The notes beneath the pieces were generated by a model that saw only the letters and a program-made list of their open reading frames with translations, ran no database searches and had not been told where the DNA came from. From Aliidiomarina celeris (GTDB taxonomy: Bacteria > Pseudomonadota > Gammaproteobacteria > Enterobacterales > Alteromonadaceae), in NCBI RefSeq assembly GCF_003316875.1, contig NZ_QMIL01000002.1, forward strand, positions 186,001 to 250,000: a stretch of DNA of 64,000 nt. Reading direction: 5' to 3'. The number at the start of each line of letters is the position of its first letter. Positions within the stretch are counted from its first letter, which is position 1. Of the stretch, positions 35,893-44,004 are shown piece after piece. The translations under genes were made by a program, and so were the position numbers.

Positions 35893-37134
35893 ATGACATT
35901 TTCTGAATTAGGTCTTTGCCCTGAAATACTGACTGCCCTCACCAAGCAAGGTTATACCGAACCCACTCCCATTCAAGCACAAGCGATTCCTGCCGTTTTG
36001 GCTAAAAATGACGTAATGGCTGCCGCGCAAACGGGCACCGGCAAAACAGCGGGCTTTACATTGCCTATTCTTGAAATGCTGAAGGATAACGAGCGCGCGA
36101 AACCAAACACGGCACGAGTCCTAATTCTTACACCGACGCGTTAATTAGCCGCGCAAGTGGGGGAGAGTGTTGCCACGTATGGTGCGAATTTGCCATTGAA
36201 CTACGCCGTGGTGTTTGGCGGGGTAAAAATTAACCCGCAAATGATGAAACTGCGTAAAGGCGTGGATATTTTGGTGGCGACCCCGGGGCGCTTACTCGAT
36301 TTGTATCAGCAAAACGCCATTCGCTTCCCGAAACTTGAACTTTTAGTGCTCGATGAAGCCGATCGCATGCTCGATATGGGCTTTATTCACGATATTAAAA
36401 AGATTATTAAGTTACTGCCTGCTAAGCGACAAACATTGATGTTCTCGGCAACGTTTTCGAACGATATTCGCGCCTTGGCGAAAGGACTCGTAAACAATCC
36501 GGTAGAGATTTCGGTGGCACCACCAAATGCAACGGCTGAGCGGATTGAACAAATTATGTATGCGGCGGAGAAAAGCCAAAAGCCGCGCATGCTCATGCAA
36601 ATTCTTAGAAATTTGAATCTGCCTCAGGTCATCGTGTTTTCTCGCACCAAACATGGTGCGAACCGACTCGTAAAGCAACTCAGTAGCGATGGATTCTTAG
36701 CGGCGGCAATTCACGGCAATAAAAGCCAAGGCGCGCGAACTAAAGCACTGGGCGACTTCAAGGCGGGTAAAGTGCAAGTGTTGGTGGCTACAGACATTGC
36801 GGCACGTGGGTTAGATATTGAAAAACTTCCATACGTAATTAATTATGACCTACCGCAGGTAGCAGAAGACTACGTGCATCGTATTGGTCGCACAGGCCGA
36901 GCAGGGCAGGTGGGGCATGCCATTTCGTTGGTAATGGACGAAGAATTTAAAACTCTCAAAGCAATAGAAAGACTCATTGGCCAACCGATTGAGCGGAAAA
37001 AATTAGAAGGCTTTGCCGATGTGGAGCTCACAGGCAAAACACCACTGCCTGTAAGAGGTCAGCGCCCCCCCAAAAATGATCGCAAGCCGCAAGAGGGTCG
37101 CCGGCCGAGTCGTAAGCCTAAAGGAAAGCGCTAA
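35893..37134 (+). pseudogene. rhlE: RhlE-type DEAD-box helicase with a nonsense codon in motif Ia
   Basis: 414-codon DEAD-box gene in one frame, broken by TAA at 36142-36144. The codon falls in motif Ia: TPTR[13 protein letters not shown], where RhlE proteins have TPTRELAAQ. One G-to-T change (GAA to TAA) explains it. Everything else is intact: Q motif, [72 protein letters not shown], and a basic C-terminal tail ([11 protein letters not shown]). The absence of other damage implies a very recent mutation, a sequencing error, or readthrough. If real, translation gives an 83-residue fragment, unless an internal start (ATG at 36187 or a GTG) makes a helicase lacking the ATP-binding part. Confidence 0.85.
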
Positions 37135-38849
37135 TATAATGAACAAGGACTAGGGAAATATTTTTCAGGGTCGGTACTGGGTTTGCCAAAAAGGTATCCT
37201 TGGAAATAGTCACACCCTAGGCTTTGTAACTTCTCGAACTGTTGTTGTGTTTCCACGCCCTCTGCAATAACGAGTAAATTCATACTTCGACCCAAGCTAA
37301 TAATGGTCTCTGTTAAAAGCGCCCCTTTGCCTTGTTTATCTAGATCTCTAACAAACGCCCTATCGATTTTTAGTTCATCGAGTGGCAATTTCGTGAGATA
37401 GGCCAAAGAAGCATAGCCAGTACCAAAATCGTCCAATGAAATAGTGACCCCGAGGCGACGAAGGCTTTGCATTTGCGTAATTACAAAATCGATGTCTTCT
37501 GCGGTAATACTCTCAGTAAGTTCTAACCTCAGGTTACAGGGGTTAGCGCCCGTCTTTTCGATAACATGTTTCACGCGTTCAACAACATCGCCACGGCGAA
37601 ACTGTACTGAACTTACATTGATAGAAATCTTAAGGTGTTTACGTGCCTCGTTAGTTCCCCATTGCCCCAGCAATTCACAGCTCTTTTCCAAAACCCAATT
37701 GCCCAACTCAATGATGCTGCCATCGGCTTCAGCGATGGGGATAAAGTCGTCTGGTGAGATGTTTGGGAATTTTGGATGATGCCACCTTAATAATCCTTCA
37801 AATCCAATAAGCTGTTGTTGTTTATTAATTTGTGGCTGTAATGCCAGCGCCAATTCGTTATTTTCAATTGCATGATTGAGTGCCTGAGAAATTTGCACTC
37901 GCTCTTTCACTGCAGACTCCATGACTGGGTCGAAAAAGCGAATCGATGTTTTATTGGAACGCTTCGCGGTTTTTAACGCGATATCCGCTTGGCGAATTAA
38001 CTCATCGCCCGCTAATTCACCAGGATATCTAAAAAGTGTAATACCCACACATGCGTTCAATTGATGTATTTGGTTGTTGAGCGTGAGCCTTTCCTCAACC
38101 CTTTCTAGAATCTGAGTGGCGTGTTGTTCAGCTTGGGTGGCTGCGCCGTCGAATGAGGGAGCCGTACAAGGAAACAACACAACAAATTCATCCTTCCCAA
38201 GGCGTGCGATATTGTCGTTGCAAGGATTGTTGACTTGCTGCAAAGCTTGGGCGCAGTGAACCAGAACGCGATCCCCGTTACTGTAACCTAAGCTTTCGTT
38301 GATGCTGTGAAAATTATCGATATCGACGATTAATAAGGCGGCTAACGCATGGTTTCCATTGATGCCACGCATCAATGCCTCGAGACGCTCCAGTATGAGG
38401 CGACGATTCGGTAATCCAGTGAGCGGGTCATAATACGAAAGTCGCTGTACTTCAGCCTCGGCCACCTCTAACGCACGCATGTCAGCGTCCATGCAAAACA
38501 TAATGGGTTCGTCGTTAGGCAACGCGACCACAGTATGACTCGAATAGACAGGCACGGTGGTTCCATTTTTGTGTTTTAAATTGAGTCGCGCCGGCGGAAT
38601 TCCTTGTTGGTGCTCAAACATCCAAGCGACAGCCTGCTTCACTTCTGCGCGCATTTCGTGAGGAATGATCAAATCATAAAGGCTTTGCTGAAGCGCCTCA
38701 TGGGCAGAGTAACCGTATATTTTCTCTGAAGCATCATTCCAGTAAACAACCGTTCCGTCGGCTCGATAGCCTTGAATAGACATAGCTTGAGTGTCATCAA
38801 ACAGTTTACGGAATCGTGCTTCACTGCGTTGTTTCTCTGTATTTTTCAT
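37131..38849 (-). CDS. PAS-GGDEF-EAL protein, probably c-di-GMP phosphodiesterase
   Basis: 572-residue cytoplasmic protein. PAS domain at ~1-130 ([42 protein letters not shown] read in parts). GGDEF at ~140-300 is degenerate: the active loop reads RLGKDEF. EAL at ~320-570: EGLLRW replaces EALLRW but keeps the Glu, with [26 protein letters not shown] and [12 protein letters not shown] intact. Phosphodiesterase activity is therefore likely, cyclase activity unlikely. No membrane helix. Its stop overlaps the end of rhlE, convergent. Confidence 0.88.
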   Translation of the reverse strand: MKNTEKQRSEARFRKLFDDTQAMSIQGYRADGTVVYWNDASEKIYGYSAHEALQQSLYDLIIPHEMRAEVKQAVAWMFEHQQGIPPARLNLKHKNGTTVPVYSSHTVVALPNDEPIMFCMDADMRALEVAEAEVQRLSYYDPLTGLPNRRLILERLEALMRGINGNHALAALLIVDIDNFHSINESLGYSNGDRVLVHCAQALQQVNNPCNDNIARLGKDEFVVLFPCTAPSFDGAATQAEQHATQILERVEERLTLNNQIHQLNACVGITLFRYPGELAGDELIRQADIALKTAKRSNKTSIRFFDPVMESAVKERVQISQALNHAIENNELALALQPQINKQQQLIGFEGLLRWHHPKFPNISPDDFIPIAEADGSIIELGNWVLEKSCELLGQWGTNEARKHLKISINVSSVQFRRGDVVERVKHVIEKTGANPCNLRLELTESITAEDIDFVITQMQSLRRLGVTISLDDFGTGYASLAYLTKLPLDELKIDRAFVRDLDKQGKGALLTETIISLGRSMNLLVIAEGVETQQQFEKLQSLGCDYFQGYLFGKPSTDPEKYFPSPCSLY

Positions 38850-39041
38850 AATGACGCTTAGCCCTTGATAGCGCTTAGTAATTCTTGCTCAATACAAGAA
38901 AAGCTTAGATGACTATTGAAATAAGCGTTAATTTTATTGCCCTTCGAGAAGGTTTGGAAAAAACAAAGCCTCTAGTCTAGGATGAGAAGGGTTATAAATT
39001 TTCGAGTTTTATCAAGACTCTTCAATATTGAGGTAGCAACC

Positions 39042-39452
39042 ATGCGGCTATTTGGAATAATTCTTTTGTTTTCTCTTTTACTCACTCACTTTTCAGTGGA
39101 CGCACGCCAAAACAAAGGAGCAGGGTTGGAGTTAGTGCAAACTAACTTTGAGTATATTATTCAAACGCTTGCAACTTCGGACTTGACCGCAGGAAGGTGC
39201 CAGCACGCCATTGGGCAAGGCGAAAATTCGGAGACACTCTCTAAATTAACCCTCGATACCTTGATTGGGATAAGAGATTCAGATTTGAACCAAAACACGA
39301 AGACAACCCTTTTCAATGGCACTCTTCAAAGAGCCAGAGACCCTCAATTTCAACAAACATTTCAGGCGAGCTTTTGCGAGAGTAGTCATATTTTAGATTT
39401 GATTGAACGCGTGCAAGAAATTGACGAGGCCGTCGACCGCGCGGTGGGCTAG
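39042..39452 (+). CDS. Small exported protein of unknown function
   Basis: 136-residue protein not recognised. Starting at the ATG at 39042 gives a clear signal peptide (MRLFGIILLFSLLLTHFSVDA) and a mature, mostly helical part with two Cys (AGRCQHAIG, ASFCESSH) that could form a disulfide. The frame opens at 38982 without a signal. It converges on the SUMF1 gene, overlapping by 4 bp, so it is probably not part of that operon. Confidence 0.5.
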   Translation: MRLFGIILLFSLLLTHFSVDARQNKGAGLELVQTNFEYIIQTLATSDLTAGRCQHAIGQGENSETLSKLTLDTLIGIRDSDLNQNTKTTLFNGTLQRARDPQFQQTFQASFCESSHILDLIERVQEIDEAVDRAVG

Positions 39453-41158
39453 ATTAGCTGCAACTCAATCCAGCTTAATCTCCAGCGATCGAAGTCTTGC
39501 CTCAATACCGTAATCTCTAGCGGGTACCGCCCCGCCTCTAGGTAGACTCGATGACGAGCTGATTGTGTATCGTCAATCTCACGATCATAAGCAATCGTGC
39601 CTGCCAGTTTTCGTCCTTGCCATACCTTGAAAAAATCACCGTTTTGGAAACTACTTCCATGATAGTTCAGCTGATACCAGCCAGATTGAGTTACTTCAGT
39701 TTCAAACTTCAGGGTGACCGTTTGCTGTTCAGTTGCCTTATTTGTTTTAAATACCAAGTAACGTTCAGGTCTTTCTGTATTAGCAGGAAAGTAATACAAA
39801 GGCGCATGATGCAACTGAGTGAGTTGACTCATTGTAATCCGACCCGGAATGGGGGAGGCCGGCGACGGCGTTTGCGCGGTCACTCTCTCTGAAGGCACCC
39901 CTAAAACGGACTCGGCTCGAGCGACTACGATAAAGCTTTCGTCAGTGCTGGGAAGGTCTAGTTCAAGTTCTGTGGTACCGGCCGTAACAGAATAGGCCTT
40001 TTCATAATAATTCTGATAATACCCTCCCAGATATTGGGCCAGCTTTAATGTTGAACGGTAAATATCATAGTGTGTAACCCGCGGATCGCCGCTTGGCTTC
40101 CAACTCAGCATTAGATTACCGTTTTCAACGGCAAATAAGTGCACATGCTCAACTGCGGCGAGCAAAGACTCGCGTGTTGCTATTCTGGTTAGCTGTGCCT
40201 GTTGTAGTTGCTGTTCAAAATTAACCGTGGACGGAGCAATCGATTCATCGTGACCGTCTAGCGCTAAACGAAAGCCAATGTTAGCCGCAACATTCCAACC
40301 TTCGCTTTTAAAGCGACCACGGTTGGTATGAGGTTGCGATGGGTAATGCCAATTACCGCCGCGCGTCGCGATAAACTCACAAGCATGAATCTCTGGATTG
40401 TTAAGGGAAACCTGATAACCACTCGGATCAAAGCATGAATTCAGATACTGACTTACATTACCGACCATGTCGTACAACCCAAACGGATTGGGGCGGTATA
40501 GACCGACAATGGCATTGTATGGTTCTCCATCATCGCAATTCAGGTGTTCCACAAACCCTTTGTTGCTGTAACCATAAAGTTGGTTATTACTCTGCTCGCC
40601 AGATAAATCAGCAAAATTGCCGTATTGGCACGCCTCTGTTTGGGTTGGGTCATCGCCCCAGAAATATCGGCTTTGGGTATTCCCTTTAGTGGCGTATTCC
40701 CATTCCTGCTCGGTAGGCAGTCGGTATTGCTGACCGGTCTGTTCAGACAACCAAGTGGCGTAGGCATTTGCATCTTGCCAAGAAATACAGGTGACCGATT
40801 GATAATCGCTGTAGCTATAGCGGTGTTGGTCCCAACGGCCTGCGCCTTGGTGTTCTGGCCCGCGTAATCCTTCAGCGTCAATAAAATCGTTACAGGTACT
40901 GTTGGGGTTATACCCCGTAGCAAGCGCGAAGTAACGGAACTCAGCAACGGTTACCGGGTATTTACCCAGTTGAAAAGCAGCCAAAGTTACCTGATGAACA
41001 GGTTGCGCTTGTCGCTCACCGCCAGTAGTTCCCATCATAAACTCCCCTGCGGGAACATTAACCATCGGCGGTACAATGTGTTCTGCAGCCTTGGCAATAG
41101 GGTGGGCTACAAGTGATATCAGCAAAACCTTGAGTGTGTTAAGCGTAATAAGCTTCAT
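39449..41158 (-). CDS. Exported SUMF1/FGE-domain protein with C-terminal beta domains, catalytic Cys absent
   Basis: 569-residue exported protein with a signal peptide (~1-24, ending AKA). SUMF1 domain from ~30 to ~300: VNVPAGEFMMGTTGGERQAQPVH, YPVTVAEFRYFALATGY, SWQDANAYATWLSE, RLPTEQEWEYATKG, FGLYDMVGNV, TRGGNWHYPSQPHTNRGRF and IGFRLALDG. The two copper-binding cysteines of formylglycine-generating enzymes are missing from the RGGNW segment, so it should not make formylglycine; related folds bind ligands or assist assembly. The remainder includes a fibronectin-III-like (PSGDPRVTHYDIYRST) and a jelly-roll-like part. ATGA overlap with the small membrane gene upstream. Confidence 0.8.
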   Translation of the reverse strand: MKLITLNTLKVLLISLVAHPIAKAAEHIVPPMVNVPAGEFMMGTTGGERQAQPVHQVTLAAFQLGKYPVTVAEFRYFALATGYNPNSTCNDFIDAEGLRGPEHQGAGRWDQHRYSYSDYQSVTCISWQDANAYATWLSEQTGQQYRLPTEQEWEYATKGNTQSRYFWGDDPTQTEACQYGNFADLSGEQSNNQLYGYSNKGFVEHLNCDDGEPYNAIVGLYRPNPFGLYDMVGNVSQYLNSCFDPSGYQVSLNNPEIHACEFIATRGGNWHYPSQPHTNRGRFKSEGWNVAANIGFRLALDGHDESIAPSTVNFEQQLQQAQLTRIATRESLLAAVEHVHLFAVENGNLMLSWKPSGDPRVTHYDIYRSTLKLAQYLGGYYQNYYEKAYSVTAGTTELELDLPSTDESFIVVARAESVLGVPSERVTAQTPSPASPIPGRITMSQLTQLHHAPLYYFPANTERPERYLVFKTNKATEQQTVTLKFETEVTQSGWYQLNYHGSSFQNGDFFKVWQGRKLAGTIAYDREIDDTQSARHRVYLEAGRYPLEITVLRQDFDRWRLSWIELQLI

Positions 41159-41436
41159 AACGAATTGGCCTCTTGCGCTCGTAATATCTCAGCCCACCAC
41201 TTCAATGGTTCCGGTATGATTGACTCCAGGCTGTTATAGAAGGCTTCTACAGTGTTGCATGTTTGCTCTGAAAGTTGCTGTAAAAGCATTTCTGATTGCC
41301 CCTGCAACAGGTGTGTGGCGGCTGTATATCGATCGCTCCACTCTGGAGCTAACTTTTGTGGGCTCGCGACAAAGAGACCATAAGCCAGCACCGTCAGCAA
41401 AAGAAGCGTTGTACGCAAAACATGTAACTTAACCAT
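41155..41436 (-). CDS. Small single-pass membrane protein between MBL-like and SUMF1 genes
   Basis: 93-residue protein with one N-terminal hydrophobic helix (VLRTTLLLLTVLAYGLFVA, residues ~5-24) and a charged, helical periplasmic part (EWSDRYTAATHLLQGQSEMLLQQLSEQTCNTVEAFYNSL read in parts). I do not recognise a family. Its ATG (41436) lies inside the end of the upstream MBL-like gene and its stop overlaps the start of the SUMF1 gene (ATGA), so it is translated within a coupled three-gene operon. GTG 41442 is an alternative start. Confidence 0.65.
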   Translation of the reverse strand: MVKLHVLRTTLLLLTVLAYGLFVASPQKLAPEWSDRYTAATHLLQGQSEMLLQQLSEQTCNTVEAFYNSLESIIPEPLKWWAEILRAQEANSL

Positions 41437-42901
41437 GGGCACAAATCTTATAGCCCGCGGGGCACGATTTTGGTGTGAATTCAGTTGTCCATTCGGTGAA
41501 TTCTTTCATGCTGAATTGACGCCAACCACGAATGTCGATGAGTGTGTCGATGTCAAGATTGAGCTCAGCGAGGGCGTGAGCGAAGCGCACCATGTCATGA
41601 TAAATTCGGGGTTTAGCGGTTTGTAGAGCGGTCACATAGTGATCTTCCGCGATCACCATTTTTGCGCTAGGTAAGTAGGCTAACAAGTAATGTTGAGCGT
41701 GTGCGGTGGCGATATCAAATAGCTTTAGATTGCCCAAATCAAATGGGGTTCGGCTCGGCACAATGTGCAGTTGCGCTTTATCTAATTCAGCGGAGAGGCT
41801 TCCCAAGATCACCTCTGCATGCTGCTCCGCAACCACCAGTGTGGCGCCCATCGCTACCGCATTATCTAACCCACGTAAATTGGCGTTATGGTGGTGAGTG
41901 ACAACAAAGTACTTGAGCGGTTTCTCTTGCATAGACAGCTCTGTTATCGCTGCAAAGTTCTCTTCCAAGGCATCCGCTGCGCCGAGAGCAATATAGTGAT
42001 CAGCTTGCTCGAGAAAGACCGTAAGTGCTCTGCCGGTGCCAGCTTGATACACGCCATCCGCGAGTTTCTTTGAGGTGAACTCGCTGGAATCAAAGGTTTC
42101 ACCCCATGGGGTAAAGTGAGTAAACCTGCTGAATGCTTCTGGTAAATCGGGCTCAATTACAAAATCACGGTGCACTGAAATAAGGCGGAGCTCACCGTTC
42201 ACGAAAAAATTCATATCACGAGCAAACGCGACTTGCCCCTCCGTTTTGTGATTAGAGAACACATAAAGCAACTCTCCTGCTCGTGGATGCTGGCGCAATA
42301 TTTTATGGATGAGCCCAGAGGTACTATCGATAAAATAGGTGTAGCGTTCACCGGAAGCGTGCGTGAGTCCTAATTTGTGCTGTAAGCGGCCACGAAAATA
42401 CTCATCACCTTGATACTCAAGATCTGCTGCAAGGTTAGCTAAGCGTTTGGCCTGCAATGTATCGCTACTCCGCTCAAGCGAAGCGCCTAAACGATCAAAA
42501 TTGGCCCAGTTCTCTTCAGCATATCTCTCATGAAGAATATCGTACACGACTGTCGTATTTCCCTCTTGGATCCATTTTTCCAGGTCAAGCGTGGTACGAG
42601 GTACTCGATACGAGAGCAAACTTTTGCGCTGATTCTTAAAGTCGATAACAAGCTCTTCGTTAATACGCCATAACTCTGGAATTTCGGGTGATTCTCCTTC
42701 TCCGGGCCACGGACCTTTGTTGTAATCCACCACCTTAACGTGGGTTGCATGAAGTAAGGCATCGCCACCATAGGCAGCGATGACTTTATTAACAATCATG
42801 GTTTCAATGTGGGGTGTTACCGTACCCCCGTACACAACCCCTATGTTCGTCGCCGTCGCCAAAAGAAAAAGGCTCGTTACCATTTGAGTTAAAAATCTCA
42901 T
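41429..42901 (-). CDS. Exported MBL-fold-like protein with a degenerate metal site
   Basis: 490-residue protein with a signal peptide (residues ~1-25, ATATNIGVVYG). The C-terminal half resembles a metallo-beta-lactamase fold: LTVFLEQADHYIALGA, the loop FVVTHHHNANLRGLDNAV, ATAHAQHYLLAYLPSAKMVIAEDHYV. The canonical HxHxDH reads HHHNAN, so the Asp and the last His are replaced, and metal binding is doubtful or altered. The N-terminal ~250 residues are a separate domain, possibly an outer-membrane-lipoprotein-sorting-like beta fold. Start at 42901, eight bases after AGGA; ATG 42907 is possible. First gene of the coupled operon with the small membrane and SUMF1 proteins. Confidence 0.65.
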   Translation of the reverse strand: MRFLTQMVTSLFLLATATNIGVVYGGTVTPHIETMIVNKVIAAYGGDALLHATHVKVVDYNKGPWPGEGESPEIPELWRINEELVIDFKNQRKSLLSYRVPRTTLDLEKWIQEGNTTVVYDILHERYAEENWANFDRLGASLERSSDTLQAKRLANLAADLEYQGDEYFRGRLQHKLGLTHASGERYTYFIDSTSGLIHKILRQHPRAGELLYVFSNHKTEGQVAFARDMNFFVNGELRLISVHRDFVIEPDLPEAFSRFTHFTPWGETFDSSEFTSKKLADGVYQAGTGRALTVFLEQADHYIALGAADALEENFAAITELSMQEKPLKYFVVTHHHNANLRGLDNAVAMGATLVVAEQHAEVILGSLSAELDKAQLHIVPSRTPFDLGNLKLFDIATAHAQHYLLAYLPSAKMVIAEDHYVTALQTAKPRIYHDMVRFAHALAELNLDIDTLIDIRGWRQFSMKEFTEWTTEFTPKSCPAGYKICAHG

Positions 42902-43014
42902 GCTCATTTTCCTGTCTGTCATGCACCGATAAATCTTCATGCGGTTAGCTGAACATTTTAGGTGTCGTGATTTTGTGAAAGTGCCGATCCGGGGCCATAG
43001 AGATGGTACGAGGG

Positions 43015-43896
43015 TTAAGGAGAACGTTCGTCCTTCCCAAGTGGGAAGGACAGCCGAAATTCCCGAGGCGTTTGTTGCGTATATTGTTTGAATGCTTTGT
43101 AAAATGCTGACCGCGAATTGAATCCCGTGGCATAGGCAATATCCAAAACAGAGTCATTTGTGCTTGCAAGCAGCTTCTTTGCGTCATCAATCCGTGCTTT
43201 GTTGATAAAGTCGAAAAAGGTGGTATGGAGGTGTTGTGACAAGGTTTGTGAAACATACTGAGCGGGTTCGGCGATGTTGCGGGCTAACTTGACTAGGTTG
43301 AGACTTGAATCGAGATGCAATTTGTCGCTTGCTAGTGCAACGGTTAATTTCTCTGCGATTCTTTCCAAATCAGTCTCGCGAAGTGCTGAATTTTGGTAGG
43401 CTTTCGTTTGAGTGACCTCAGAAATGACATCTGCTGTTTCAGTTGTATCACTAAACCCACCTTGCTGCTTGATGCCCTTGTGCGCAAATAGCCACACGAC
43501 GATCGACAACAAAATGAGCACACCCGTTTCAGAAAAGCCAAATTGCTGGAGTTTGTTCTCTGCGGCTAGAACGATAAGAGAATAAACCCATGTAAAAGTG
43601 ATGAGGCAAGAAGTGAGAATGATCCAGTTTAAATTTCGGTTCGCCTCGTCTGCGAAGATGAGCTTCACTTGTTTTCGATAGGCGAGATTACGCCGAAAAA
43701 TACTCCACAAGTATCCGAAGCTTAGAAAAAACCAAAGGACTAAAGAGAGTGCAAAGGCAGCAGACAAACTGATTAGCCAAGTTGAACTTACCATTTCGGA
43801 AGAGAAAAACATCTCTTGGAAATCCGCTGCCGGCAGCGAAGCGAGCGCAATACTTAATAAAAGCACGAACGGTACAAGCGCAAAATGTTTACCCAT
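43015..43896 (-). CDS. Membrane-bound AraC-family transcriptional regulator
   Basis: 293-residue protein. The N-terminal ~145 residues contain four to five hydrophobic segments (VPFVLLLSIALASL, LISLSAAFALSLVLWFFLS, WIILTSCLITFTWVYSLIVLAA, GVLILLSIVVWLFA); the C-terminus holds an AraC helix-turn-helix pair (LNLVKLARNIAEPAQYVSQTL, and SVLDIAYATGFNSRSAFYKAFKQYTQQTPREFR read in parts). Membrane-tethered AraC proteins of this layout occur in marine Alteromonadales next to genes they probably control. It lies just upstream of the MBL-like operon, same strand, 113 bp gap, making it the likely regulator of that operon. Confidence 0.82.
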   Translation of the reverse strand: MGKHFALVPFVLLLSIALASLPAADFQEMFFSSEMVSSTWLISLSAAFALSLVLWFFLSFGYLWSIFRRNLAYRKQVKLIFADEANRNLNWIILTSCLITFTWVYSLIVLAAENKLQQFGFSETGVLILLSIVVWLFAHKGIKQQGGFSDTTETADVISEVTQTKAYQNSALRETDLERIAEKLTVALASDKLHLDSSLNLVKLARNIAEPAQYVSQTLSQHLHTTFFDFINKARIDDAKKLLASTNDSVLDIAYATGFNSRSAFYKAFKQYTQQTPREFRLSFPLGKDERSP

Positions 43897-44004
43897 AGAC
43901 CGCTTCCAATGCCATGTGTCTTTAGGTTTGACCTATATCAAATAACATGACAGATCGTGTTCGTGACTCCAGCGAGTAGATTAACCAAGGGAGAGAGAAC
44001 TAAA

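Noticed and set aside
35893-37134. Two separate genes, one before and one after the stop codon
   Set aside because: Both pieces are in one frame and together give a complete RhlE with only motif Ia interrupted.
39449-41158. Formylglycine-generating enzyme for a sulfatase
   Set aside because: The catalytic cysteines are absent and no sulfatase gene is nearby.
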